The notes below the pieces were generated by a model, which was not told the origin of the DNA, ran no database searches, and was given only the letters and a program-made list of their open reading frames with translations. The translations under genes were made by a program, and so were the position numbers. 64,000 bases of DNA. Source: Mesorhizobium huakuii. Its GTDB lineage: Bacteria; Pseudomonadota; Alphaproteobacteria; Rhizobiales; Rhizobiaceae. The stretch spans positions 6,134,001 to 6,198,000 of the forward strand of contig NZ_CP050296.1 of the NCBI RefSeq assembly GCF_014189455.1, written 5' to 3'. This document shows positions 27,291 to 34,968 of the stretch, in pieces. Numbering within the stretch: the stretch's first letter is position 1; every line of letters starts with the position of its first letter.

Positions 27291-27508
27291 TTGTGGTTGT
27301 CCAACAAAAGGGCAAGCTTTCTGGTTGCGGCGCTTTCTACAATCAGTTCCTCCAAACCGCTGTCGCCGACGCGCGATTTGTTGACGCGACGCCTGATTAC
27401 ACGGAGTGCTTCAGATATCGAAACCGCGGTGGTCTTCGCGTGATTATCCAGATATCGGCCGATTTCAATCACGGCATCAGCATCGATGTCGAATGGTAAT
27501 TCTCGCAT
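27287..27508 (-). CDS. Small hypothetical protein
   Basis: A 73-residue soluble protein (MRELPFDIDADAVIEIGRYL start; SISEALRVIRRRVNKSRVGD middle). GGGAGGGTGCC directly before ATG 27508 is a strong ribosome-binding site. The SISEALRVIRR stretch could be a short helix-turn-helix or an antitoxin-like helix, but no toxin gene is adjacent. Function unknown. Confidence 0.5.
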   Translation of the reverse strand: MRELPFDIDADAVIEIGRYLDNHAKTTAVSISEALRVIRRRVNKSRVGDSGLEELIVESAATRKLALLLDNHN

Positions 27509-27718
27509 GGCACCCTCCCGCGCGTCACCCGAACCCTGCGAATATACAACTGCCAGCCAAAGGCAGCATCATCAATAAGGAGGAAGCCTGCGCCTCAATT
27601 CCACAATGACGATTGCAGGCTGGGATTCAGCCATAACGATGGTGACGCTATGCGGCCGCCCAGACCATAGATCCTACCGGAACTCTTAGAGCCGTCTAAC
27701 GTTCGGCCCAGCAAGAGA

Positions 27719-27919
27719 TCAGCGCAGATCCCGCATGATAAATTCATAGATCGTGCCAATTTCCTCGTCGATCTCTCGGCCGGGAATGCCTTCGGTTTCC
27801 GCCGCTCGTTTTGCGTCCGTAGCCATATCGATCACCATGAGGACGGGGTCGATAATCGGACTGTCCGCTAGATGGTCCGATATCCAGTGGTAGAGAAAAT
27901 CACTCCCGCGCTTGCTCAT
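27719..27919 (-). CDS. Small hypothetical protein coupled to the ligase gene
   Basis: A 66-residue protein (MSKRGSDFLYHWISDHLADS, ending in IDEEIGTIYEFIMRDLR). Its ATG at 27919 overlaps the ligase stop (ATGA), and GGGAAG in the ligase end supplies the ribosome-binding site. Translational coupling suggests a joint role with the ligase, but no domain is recognised. Confidence 0.6.
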   Translation of the reverse strand: MSKRGSDFLYHWISDHLADSPIIDPVLMVIDMATDAKRAAETEGIPGREIDEEIGTIYEFIMRDLR

Positions 27920-28773
27920 TCTTCCCGGAAATCCTGCAGTGAGGCGTGCCTCAAATCCTCCTCGCCCCGCAGATGCTTTACACGGCCGATCAGCCCTGGC
28001 TTGACCCACTGCGTCGCCGGCCGCCTCATGCCCTTTGGCGCCGCTCCTGCGTGGTCCTTGACGCGTTTCCAGAGCCGTTCGCGCATTTCCCGGTTCAAGG
28101 TGATGAAGGCGCTGCCGACATAGCGCCCGGTGCCACGCTCCGCCATCAGCGCGAAGGCCGGTTTGCCTGGCTCGCGCTCGACGCCGAGAAGTTCGTATTC
28201 GTCGATGGTATATGCCTTGATCTTCAGCCAGGCCGTCGATTTGCCGCTCCGGTACTTACTGTCTTTGCGCTTCGAGACCATGCCCTCCAGCCCGGCCTTG
28301 TCGACCAGTTCGAAGATCGCCTTGGCATCGCCGGGCAGCGCCTCGCTGAATTGGATGCGGAGCCCGGGCGGAACTATCGCGTATAGCCCAGCCCGGCGGT
28401 CTTTGAGTGGCATATCGCGAAGATCGTATCCGTTCAGGTGCAACAGATCGAAGGCCACGAAATAGAGGTCGTGCTGCCGGCTGGTGATTGCTTTGCGGAG
28501 TGCACGGAAGTCGGACAGGCCAGCCTCATTCGTGACGATCACCTCGCCGTCGAGGATGGCGCTTTTGACGTCGAGATCGCCGGCCGCTTTGGCGAGATCC
28601 CGGTACTTCGACGTCCAGTCGAGGCCGCGGCGGGTAAAGATCCGCACGCCTTCGGCGTCGACGATGACTTGAGTGCGGTAGCCGTCGAACTTGACCTCGT
28701 GAATCCATCCGTCGCCCTCGGGAGGCTTCTCGACCAGGGTAGGAATCAAAGGGTCGATGAACTTCAAACGCAT
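27916..28773 (-). CDS. ATP-dependent DNA ligase, LigD ligase-domain type
   Basis: A 285-residue stand-alone ligase domain of the non-homologous end-joining LigD family. The adenylation lysine is K28 in HEVKFDGYRTQV (motif I, KxDGxR). Motif III (FVAFDLLHLNG), motif IV (LEGMVSKRKDS) and motif V (TAWLKIKAY) follow, then a short OB-fold part (GRYVGSAFI). LigD polymerase and phosphoesterase domains are absent and no ku gene is in the window. Rhizobia carry several such ligases. Here it sits inside the element with a coupled small gene, and may repair or recircularise element DNA. Confidence 0.92.
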   Translation of the reverse strand: MRLKFIDPLIPTLVEKPPEGDGWIHEVKFDGYRTQVIVDAEGVRIFTRRGLDWTSKYRDLAKAAGDLDVKSAILDGEVIVTNEAGLSDFRALRKAITSRQHDLYFVAFDLLHLNGYDLRDMPLKDRRAGLYAIVPPGLRIQFSEALPGDAKAIFELVDKAGLEGMVSKRKDSKYRSGKSTAWLKIKAYTIDEYELLGVEREPGKPAFALMAERGTGRYVGSAFITLNREMRERLWKRVKDHAGAAPKGMRRPATQWVKPGLIGRVKHLRGEEDLRHASLQDFREE

Positions 28774-29186
28774 GCACTGGAACTCGCAAAATGCCGCGAC
28801 TCAATTAGCATGCGCTGAAATAGTTCCTGAAACTTATCTAGGCTGGTGGTCTAAAGGCAAAGCCCGCCGCTCGGAGGGGTACGGGGAGCGACGGGCCTTG
28901 TCGGTTGCCTGTAACTGCGGTGCTTGAGCCGCTCAATGAGGGTGATCCCGAATGGTTAACGGAACGTTAATAGGTCGATGCTCCGCAGGAGCCTCGTCGC
29001 CAGCGCGCGTTTCGGCTGCCCGCCGTCCTACACTGCCGACGCGCCCTGCACGTCCTGGCGCCTGCCTGTGGCCAGCAGCATAGCAGACCACTGCTTTGTT
29101 AAAAACGTACAATCGAATCCCCTTGAAGCCACGATGGAAGCAATTATGATTCCATCGTGTATTTTGGTTGCGTGAGGGCTGCCATT
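28774..29186. other. Spacer with hairpin and relic repeat copy B
   Basis: It contains a near-perfect 11-bp stem (GCCCGCCGCTC 28862-28872 with GAGCGACGGGC 28886-28896) and the dispersed relic repeat copy B. A single TTGTACG site (as CGTACAA, 29106-29112) matches the half-sites described at 34849 and 41721. No gene is supported. Confidence 0.5.
28993..29078 (-). repeat. Dispersed relic repeat, copy B
   Basis: Same block order as copy A: CCAGCGCG, then TCCTACACTGCCGACGC, then CGTCCTGGCGCCTGCCTGTG. The minus strand reads LLATGRRQDVQGASAV before a stop, matching the RLATG end of the relic at 29640-29860. Confidence 0.45.
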
Positions 29187-29378
29187 ATGGACGCGAACGG
29201 GACGGACAGACACATTTCGGCCTTCGACTTCGACATTGTGCGTGAGGCTTTCAGGAAATCGGTAAGAGAGTTGAACATGGCTGAAGAGCATTGGGCGGCG
29301 CATGCCAAATCGCTCTTTCAGGACTTCACCGGCACTGAGCCCGACGAGGCCATGGTCAACCATATCATCGGGCGCTAG
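29187..29378 (+). CDS. Small hypothetical protein
   Basis: A 63-residue acidic, helical protein from ATG 29187 (MDANGTDRHISAFDFDIVRE; end TGTEPDEAMVNHIIGR). An in-frame upstream ATG at 29157 is possible, but GAGGG before 29187 favours the shorter form. It converges with the next small gene. No family recognised. Confidence 0.5.
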   Translation: MDANGTDRHISAFDFDIVREAFRKSVRELNMAEEHWAAHAKSLFQDFTGTEPDEAMVNHIIGR

Positions 29379-29383
29379 GTCAG

Positions 29384-29554
29384 TTACCGGCCCTTAATCA
29401 TCCGCGCCTCTCGCAACAGCGATGACCAACTGTACGCGCCAAGAATGGCGACAAGATCACGAGCTTGCGCTTCGGTAATGCCTGCCTCAGCCACCAGCCG
29501 CCTAACGATAAAATCGATCTGTTTGGTGCGTGCTTCGTCCTGTTCATCGGCCAT
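29384..29554 (-). CDS. Small hypothetical protein
   Basis: A 56-residue protein from ATG 29554 (MADEQDEARTKQIDFIVRRL, then VAEAGITEAQARDLVAILG). CAGGAGATT upstream is a good ribosome-binding site. The ITEAQARDLVAILG helix pattern is found in small rhizobial proteins of unknown role. It may be transcribed towards the ligase gene. Confidence 0.55.
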   Translation of the reverse strand: MADEQDEARTKQIDFIVRRLVAEAGITEAQARDLVAILGAYSWSSLLREARMIKGR

Positions 29555-29639
29555 CAGCACAATCTCCTGAACGGCCAAACGCACTCATCAGGCGCTTGTT
29601 CCGCGAGAATTGTAAGGCTCGTACAGAGGATCTAAGCCC

Positions 29640-29860
29640 TACCTAGGTGCGGTACCGGTCCTGTCGAGCTGCCGGCCTGCGAAGCGTCGTGGCGCCAGCC
29701 TGTGGCCAGCCGCATGCATTGTGAGGCCATGCTCCGGGAAAGCCCTTCCTGCTTGTCGAGCCAAGGCCCGAAATGACCGTGCGGAAGCGACGCCTTGTTG
29801 TGCAGCAGCCAGCGGCCGATGGCGAGCTTCTGTCCGTCGGACAGGTGCCCGCGCGGGGAA
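29640..29860 (-). pseudogene. Relic of a DUF3102-like helix-turn-helix gene
   Basis: An open minus-strand frame without ATG reads HLSDGQKLAIGRWLLHNKAS, LPHGHFGPWLDKQEGLSRSM and ASQCMRLATGWRHDASQAG. The LPHGHFGPWL...ASQCMRLAT pattern resembles DUF3102-like proteins of plasmids and phages. Its RLATG end is the core of the dispersed repeats at 22807 and 28993. The 5' end has been lost. The rest of 29555-30072 shows no other gene. Confidence 0.45.
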
Positions 29861-30072
29861 TCGCTCGAGTGTCGGGCGGCGCCGGATCCGCCAGCGGCAC
29901 GACATTGGAAGGCGACATCAGCGCGAGATAGTCCTTGTGCACGTCATGCTGCTTGTAGGGAGCTTGGCGAACTAGCGCACCGTCATCCAGCAACCTATCG
30001 CCAGGACATCGGTATGGCGCTCATCGCCACGAAGGCGCCGCAGCCGCTTGACGCTGCCAACCCCGGGTGTCA

Positions 30073-30097
30073 GAAGGCGGGCACGCTGCCCGCCTTC
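30073..30097 (-). terminator. Terminator hairpin after the secreted protein gene
   Basis: An 11-bp perfect stem (GAAGGCGGGCA / TGCCCGCCTTC) with a 3-base loop lies 17 bases past the stop of the minus-strand gene at 30114. The T-tract is weak. Confidence 0.6.
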
Positions 30098-30113
30098 GAC
30101 TTTCAGGCTAAAT

Positions 30114-30395
30114 TCAGCCACCCATCATCTTTGCCATCGCACAGAAATCCGCGTGCGACTTGTTAATCGTGGTATCGCCGCAGTCTTTCAACACCGCCTT
30201 CTGCTCGTCGGGTTTCATGGCCGTCCATGCGGTCTTGAAATCCTTTTCCGACCTCAACGTTTTCATACCGGCATCGGTGAAGAACGGCGACATCTTTGCC
30301 GGATCGTCGAGTGCGGATGTGTTGCCAGCGGCGAGCGCCGAGCCGGTCATCATTGCAAGCGCCATCGCGCCCATCGTGAGCATCTTGAAGTTCAT
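30114..30395 (-). CDS. Small secreted protein
   Basis: A 93-residue protein with a signal peptide (MNFKMLTMGAMALAMMTGSA followed by LAAG). The mature part has two cysteines (LKDCGD and DFCAMAK), probably one disulfide, and ends KMMGG. AGGAGGAATTTTCC before ATG 30395 is a near-perfect ribosome-binding site, suggesting high expression. The pattern resembles small periplasmic proteins common in Mesorhizobium, with no known function. A hairpin follows. Confidence 0.75.
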   Translation of the reverse strand: MNFKMLTMGAMALAMMTGSALAAGNTSALDDPAKMSPFFTDAGMKTLRSEKDFKTAWTAMKPDEQKAVLKDCGDTTINKSHADFCAMAKMMGG

Positions 30396-30456
30396 GGAAA
30401 ATTCCTCCTGTTAGCAGCGAGGAGGCTGCCAGCGTTGAAACCAGCCGCTTAATATG

Positions 30457-30490
30457 AAAAAGCCCGCCCGGAATGGGATCACGGGCGGGC
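30457..30490 (-). terminator. Intrinsic terminator of the two-gene module
   Basis: On the minus strand a 9-bp perfect stem (GCCCGCCCG / CGGGCGGGC) is followed by five Ts. It lies 76 bases after the stop at 30566 and should end the 32070-30566 transcript. Confidence 0.75.
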
Positions 30491-30565
30491 CAGGGTCCGG
30501 GTGCTGGGATCAACCAGCGCAGGTCAACGAGCGGCGGAGGGGTTGGTTGCGGCGGCAGTTCGATA

Positions 30566-31582
30566 TCAATCGCTGTAAGCAATCCGCCCCTGCGCGAAGT
30601 AGGTAGCCGCATCATTCAGGCGACGGTAGAAAGACAAGACGACCTTTGCAGCCACTAGCGCATTCTGGTCAGTTAGATCCCACACTGCTTCGAAGTTTGG
30701 TGCCAGCATCTCATTTGCGAGTTCGCCCGCCCTGCTCTTCATAAACTTCTCAGTGGGGTCGCCTTTTGGGTAAAGCTGCCCTTCAATTTTAAAGTAATGG
30801 TTCTCTGAGAGGTACTGGTGGAAAGATCGATACTTTGCGCCTAGAAGCGCCCGTTTATGGAGAAAATTTGGTATAATGTTGTGGAGGTGGTCGAAAACAT
30901 CCTCGTTACCGAAAATTTCGACATGTCCCGGCGATTCATATTTTATTTTGCTGAGATTTAGCTGCTCGCTTCGAGGAACGTTCTCGCTCAGGTCCCGAAA
31001 AAGGTGCACATAGCTAAAGCCACCTCGGAAGGGTCGGTCCAAGAATGCCTCTTTCACCCTGCGTTTTGACGCGAGCGTCGCACTCGCCGAACTCCAGGTA
31101 TTCGTGGCAATGATGAAGGCATAAACATCGGCATACTTCTGTTGAAACTGGCCGAAATCCTGCAATTCCCATTCGCCATCGATGACGAGTTTTTCAGTGT
31201 CGCTCGCGCGGTCGTCAGCCTTGTATTCTTCCGTATGATTTGTCGAGAAGAACCGTGGCAGCGGCAGATACCGCTCGTCTATCTCGCCTTCCCAGGGGGT
31301 CATCATGACCTTGCCATCTTTCAGATGGTTCAAGTCGAAATGATACTGCACCCGCACTGTCGGGAATGTGAACAGGTAACGCAGATCGACCGTCCCATCC
31401 AGATACTTGGTCCAGTCTCGATCATTCGCAGTCGTAGCGAGGAACATCGAGCTATCCGGATTGCCATACGGTATCGCGATAGCGACCACGCGCGTCTTCT
31501 GGGAAACTAGGGTAATCACCTGAGGTTCATCCACGTAAACCAAGGTGGCGTCGTATATGGCAGATCTACGATGGATCGGCAT
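30566..31582 (-). CDS. Hypothetical protein, second gene of an unknown two-gene module (DUF6575-like N-terminus)
   Basis: A 338-residue soluble protein. The N-terminal region DATLVYVDEPQVITLVSQKT and the WTKYLDGTVDLRYLF segment resemble DUF6575-type proteins, which are uncharacterised; this resemblance is from memory and only moderate. The rest is charged and mixed alpha/beta, without catalytic motifs that I can name. ATG 31582 shares one base with the stop of the preceding gene, so translation is coupled. DNA here is clearly more AT-rich than the flanking element genes, suggesting recent acquisition as cargo. A strong terminator ends the unit. Confidence 0.7.
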   Translation of the reverse strand: MPIHRRSAIYDATLVYVDEPQVITLVSQKTRVVAIAIPYGNPDSSMFLATTANDRDWTKYLDGTVDLRYLFTFPTVRVQYHFDLNHLKDGKVMMTPWEGEIDERYLPLPRFFSTNHTEEYKADDRASDTEKLVIDGEWELQDFGQFQQKYADVYAFIIATNTWSSASATLASKRRVKEAFLDRPFRGGFSYVHLFRDLSENVPRSEQLNLSKIKYESPGHVEIFGNEDVFDHLHNIIPNFLHKRALLGAKYRSFHQYLSENHYFKIEGQLYPKGDPTEKFMKSRAGELANEMLAPNFEAVWDLTDQNALVAAKVVLSFYRRLNDAATYFAQGRIAYSD

Positions 31583-32070
31583 CAGACCGGCTCGACTTGA
31601 ATGGTAGCCGAGCACGGATCAAAGCTATCATACATCCAAAAATCGATATGCTTGCCTTTGGTTCTGGACATGCCGGCGCCGGTCGGTACCGCTAGCTTCG
31701 CCACGAAGGGCGATCCTGCGTCTCGAATTTTCGGAAGGCTATGCATATTTTTGACATGCGAAAGTGACGTAAAAAGTGAACATGAAGCCCACGAGCATGC
31801 ATCAACTGTCGGTGGTCTCGTCTTGCCCTTTTTCGCGTGTGAGGCGAAGTGCTCCTTCGCTGGGGGATTTGCTCCCACTAGGCGGTATGCTTCGGCTATT
31901 TCTATATCGGCAGCGTCCGCCGGAGGGCATTGCTGCGGCAACATCTCCCAGTACCCCATAGTCCCCCACCTGCTCTCAACTTGAGCGGCGTAGTCCAACG
32001 TCGGACGGAAATCAATCATTGGCTGCGTATTGAGCGGCCTAGACTCTGCCTTTTCTGTGTCTAAGTGCAT
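31582..32070 (-). CDS. Hypothetical protein, first gene of an unknown two-gene module
   Basis: A 162-residue protein from ATG 32070, with GAGGG 7 bases upstream. Notable segments are SRWGTMGYWEMLPQQCPPAD, AYRLVGANPPA and the C-terminal KGKHIDFWMYDSFDPCSATI. There is no signal peptide or membrane helix and no known family comes to mind. Its stop overlaps the start of the larger partner at 31582. A small-plus-large coupled pair, with its own terminator and foreign base composition in the cargo zone of an integrative element, fits a toxin-antitoxin or phage-defence module, but the sequence alone does not show this. Confidence 0.65.
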   Translation of the reverse strand: MHLDTEKAESRPLNTQPMIDFRPTLDYAAQVESRWGTMGYWEMLPQQCPPADAADIEIAEAYRLVGANPPAKEHFASHAKKGKTRPPTVDACSWASCSLFTSLSHVKNMHSLPKIRDAGSPFVAKLAVPTGAGMSRTKGKHIDFWMYDSFDPCSATIQVEPV

Positions 32071-33073
32071 AAAAAGCCCTCATGCGTGCGCAATCGGATC
32101 CACATCATCATTTGATCACCCGCCCCGCAGCACGCGCCAGATATCGGACCAGTAGGCCGTTATCAGGGACGCCAGGGCCGCTGCCGCCATGCCGGTGACT
32201 AGCTCCGGCGGCCAATCATTCAGTCGCTCCGGCGGCCGTAGCGCCGCATGAGGTCGGTGTCGCCGGACATCGGACGGAGTTCCCGTACTTCCGCGTGTTG
32301 GCGATGAAGCGCGATCTTTTCGAGACCAAGGGCATGCCGCTTGATGGCGGCAAGGGCTTTTTCGCCGACCGCCCGGAGTGGATCCGATTGCTCGCGCGCC
32401 GTCACGAGAGCGCTATGGGCGTTGGCAAGCCGGAGCTGGTAGGCCTCGTCACTCTCGCCTTTGCGATCGACGTTAAGCCGCCTCGCCAGCGCGTAGCGCA
32501 ACCGTTCGCGGTGGTCGGCCTCGGTTTCGCCGTTGGTTAGTTGCAAACGCAGGGCGCCGGCCACTGCGGCCCAACGACGAGCACTGTAGGCATCGTCACC
32601 CTCGTTCGCGCGCCGCTCGACATGCATGGCGCGGCATTCGGCGAGCACAGCTGCGCTCACGGTCGTGCCACGCTCTTTCTTGCCGTTCGGTGCGACCCCG
32701 GCATTCGAGGCAACCACGGACCATAGCCTGGCTTCGAACGCCTCGTCGGTTTCGCCCGTGCGGACAGGAACCACGATGCTGGCATGCCGGGTGCCGATCG
32801 TGTCGAGTACGGCCCTGCGCAGGATGTCCATGTCGATCACCAGGTCACGGCGGTCGTTTCCAAGCGCCTGCTGGTTCATCCCCTCGATGGCAAGCGCGTG
32901 CTGCTCAAGCACCAGTGCGCTGTGACAGACGCCGGCCAGCAGCTTGTACATGGTCTGCAAAGCCTCTGCCGCGGGGCCGTAGTGCTCAGCCCTGGCCGCC
33001 GCGGCTTGCCTCTCCAGCGCCGCCTTGCCGGCGGCTGCCTGGGCTTTCGCAAGCACGGCCCGCGCCGGCGCTA

Positions 33074-34115
33074 GAGCACGTCCCGCGATCGATGAATCGA
33101 TTGTGATGTGACGTCGGGCTGCATGGGTGATTCAACATCCCCTTTGATGAGGTGGATGATGGCAAGAGCACTGAGCGGCGACCTTCGATCCCGGGTCTTG
33201 AAGGCTTCGGACGCGGGCATGTCGGCACGGCAGGCGGCGGCGCGGTTCGGCGTCGGCATATCGAGTGCGATCCGGTGGATCGCACGGGCGAAGATCGGCG
33301 AGCGGATGCCTCGCCCGCAAGGCCGCCGACGCGCGTCCAGCCTTGATGCCCACGAAGCCTTCATCGTCGGGCTGATCGATGAGCGCAAGGACATCACGCT
33401 GAACGAAATGGTGGAACGGCTGGGGGACGAGCGGTCGGTACGGATCAGCCGCAGCGCCTTGAGCGCATGGCTTCGCGGCCACGGGTGGACGTTCAAAAAA
33501 AGTCCGCACACGCACTGGAGCAGGACCGCCCCGACATCCTGAAGCGCCGTCGCGCCTGGTTCGACGGCCAGCTCGATCTCGATCCAGCGAAGCTCGTCTT
33601 CATTGATGAGACCGGGCTATCGACCAAGATGGCCCGTCTGCGGGGACGTGCGCCGCGCGGTGAGCGCTGCCGGGCCGGCGTGCCGCACGGCCATTGGAAG
33701 ACCACCACCTTCACCGGCGCGTTACGGCTGACAGGAATGACCGCTCCGTTCGTCTACGACGGCGCCATGAACGGCAACGTGTTCCTGGCTTATGTTGAGC
33801 AGGTTCTGGTTCCGACCCTGTCGGAGGGCGACGTCGTCATCATGGACAATTTGCCGGCGCACAAGGCGGCCGGCGTGCGCGAGGCGATCGAGACGACCGG
33901 CTCGAGGCTCATGTTCCTGCCGCCCTACAGCCCCGACTTCAATCCGATCGAAAACGCCTTCTCAAAACTCAAGGCTCTTATGCGCGCCAAAGCCGAGAGA
34001 ACAATCACAGCCCTGTGGAACGCCGTCGGATCGCTCGTTGACCTCTTCACCCCAGCCGAATGCCAGAACTACTTCAAGGCCGCAGGCTATGACCCGGATT
34101 AAACCGGACGTGCTC
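33074..34115 (+). mobile_element. IS630-family insertion sequence
   Basis: 1,042 bp bounded by 10-bp perfect terminal inverted repeats, GAGCACGTCC (33074-33083) and GGACGTGCTC (34106-34115), flanked by TA on both sides (33072-33073 and 34116-34117). TA target duplication is the IS630 hallmark. It carries a frameshifted transposase and splits an element gene without leaving other changes. Confidence 0.95.
33156..34102 (+). CDS. IS630 transposase, two overlapping frames joined by -1 frameshift
   Basis: The first frame (33156-33542) holds the helix-turn-helix DNA-binding part (GMSARQAAARFGVGISSAIR). The second (33467-34102) holds the DDE catalytic domain: LVFIDETGLSTKMARL, VVIMDNLPAHKA and PPYSPDFNPIENAFSKLK supply D, D and E. 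A run of seven A (33495-33501) lies in the overlap. A -1 slip there gives GWTFKKSAHALEQDRPDILK, the usual family sequence, so programmed frameshifting is likely, as in other IS630 members. A homopolymer sequencing error would look the same. Confidence 0.92.
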
Positions 34116-34576
34116 TAGCCCCGCTTCAAGGGTCTTGACCAGCTGCTCGGCGTCTCGCAGACCGCTGTGCAGCGCGTCGAGATCGCCGCCGTTCAGAACG
34201 ACATCTGCCCGGCTGCCGTCCAGCTCTGCGAGGCGCTGTCTTGTTTTCGCGACGTCGGTTTCGAGCCGGTCGACCACGGCCTGCCGCCGCGCCACCTCAT
34301 CACCCAACGCCGTGGCGTCCACGGCCGGCGTGGTCTCGGCCGGCCGCAGCAGCTCGTCCAGCGGGGTCACCTCGCCCGGGCCATAGGTCTTGAATTCGGT
34401 CGCGGGCTGCTCGATAGGCCCCGATATGCCGCGCTGATCGCCATCGGCCGGCTGCGCAGGCGCTCCCGCGCCGGCGGTGGCTGAATTGTCGGCAACGCGC
34501 CCGCTTTTGCTTTCCTGAAGACGAGCGAAAACGGCTCGCTCTTCTGCGTCGGCCCCGGCTTCGGTGGTCCTGGCAT

Positions 34577-34768
34577 TCATGGGGTCACTCTTCGTCTGGT
34601 TGCGAGGTAAGCGGCAATGCGGGCAAGGTCCTGAGTAAACCACCGCGGGGCATGTTCGGCCAAGGCGTCGGCGGGCTTGCCGCCGGGGGAACGTGCGTCG
34701 TCGAGCGCCTTGTCAGCAACGCCCGGCTGCGGGGCGACCTGTGCGACGCTTTTTACGATGACAGCCAT
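34577..34768 (-). CDS. Small hypothetical element protein
   Basis: A 63-residue basic protein (MAVIVKSVAQVAPQPGVADK; end WFTQDLARIAAYLATRRRVTP). Its stop overlaps the start of the interrupted 438-residue gene (ATGA), showing an operon. A direct-repeat operator candidate lies 81-99 bp upstream of its start. No family recognised. Confidence 0.6.
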   Translation of the reverse strand: MAVIVKSVAQVAPQPGVADKALDDARSPGGKPADALAEHAPRWFTQDLARIAAYLATRRRVTP

Positions 34769-34848
34769 TCAGGTTCTGCCGTGGTCGTTTTGTGGGGCTG
34801 CCAGGGCGCTGGTTGCGGGCATGATTTAAGCTCCAAATTGCCTTCGAA

Positions 34849-34867
34849 TTGTACGCTAATTTGTACG
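34849..34867. promoter_or_regulatory. Candidate operator: TTGTACG direct repeat
   Basis: TTGTACG-CTAAT-TTGTACG, two half-sites 12 bp apart, upstream of the leftward 34768 operon. The same arrangement (TTGTACG-N5-TTGTTCG) lies just upstream of the integrase start at 41709-41727. A single half-site occurs at 29106-29112. A common element-encoded regulator, such as the AlpA-like protein, is the obvious candidate. Confidence 0.55.
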
Positions 34868-34968
34868 TAAATGGCAAGGATCGTTGCTTGTAGCCCAAGT
34901 ACCATACGGTCTTGGCGGACATACCCTCCGTATAACGATTCCTTGAGGCCAAGAGGCGGGCAGAAAGG

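Larger units (their letters stand above)
32220..34580 (-). pseudogene. Element operon gene (438 residues) interrupted by IS630
   Basis: The 5' part (34580-34118, MNARTTEAGADAEERAVFAR...) and the 3' part (33073-32220) become one continuous frame when the 1,042-bp IS and one TA are removed. The join reads VKTLEAGLAPARAVLAKAQA. The restored protein has 438 residues, an acidic start, a long coiled-coil region (RQAVVDRLETDVAKTRQRLA; QAAAGKAALERQAAAARAEH) and about four degenerate repeats in the C-terminal half (ETDEAFEARLW, EGDDAYSARRW, ETEADHRERLR, ESDEAYQLRLA). No family is recognised. It follows a 63-residue gene in the leftward operon (ATGA overlap at 34577-34580). Confidence 0.8.

Noticed and set aside
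28862..28896. Intrinsic terminator for the ligase operon
   Set aside because: The hairpin lies upstream of the ligase start, not after its end, and the tail is interrupted; listed only as a hairpin within the spacer.
32110..32219. A 24-34 residue membrane peptide on the minus strand after the 438-residue gene (MAAAALASLITAYWSDIWRV)
   Set aside because: The only good start is internal with no ribosome-binding site; a CTG start would be needed for the longer form. It could be a holin-like peptide but support is too thin.
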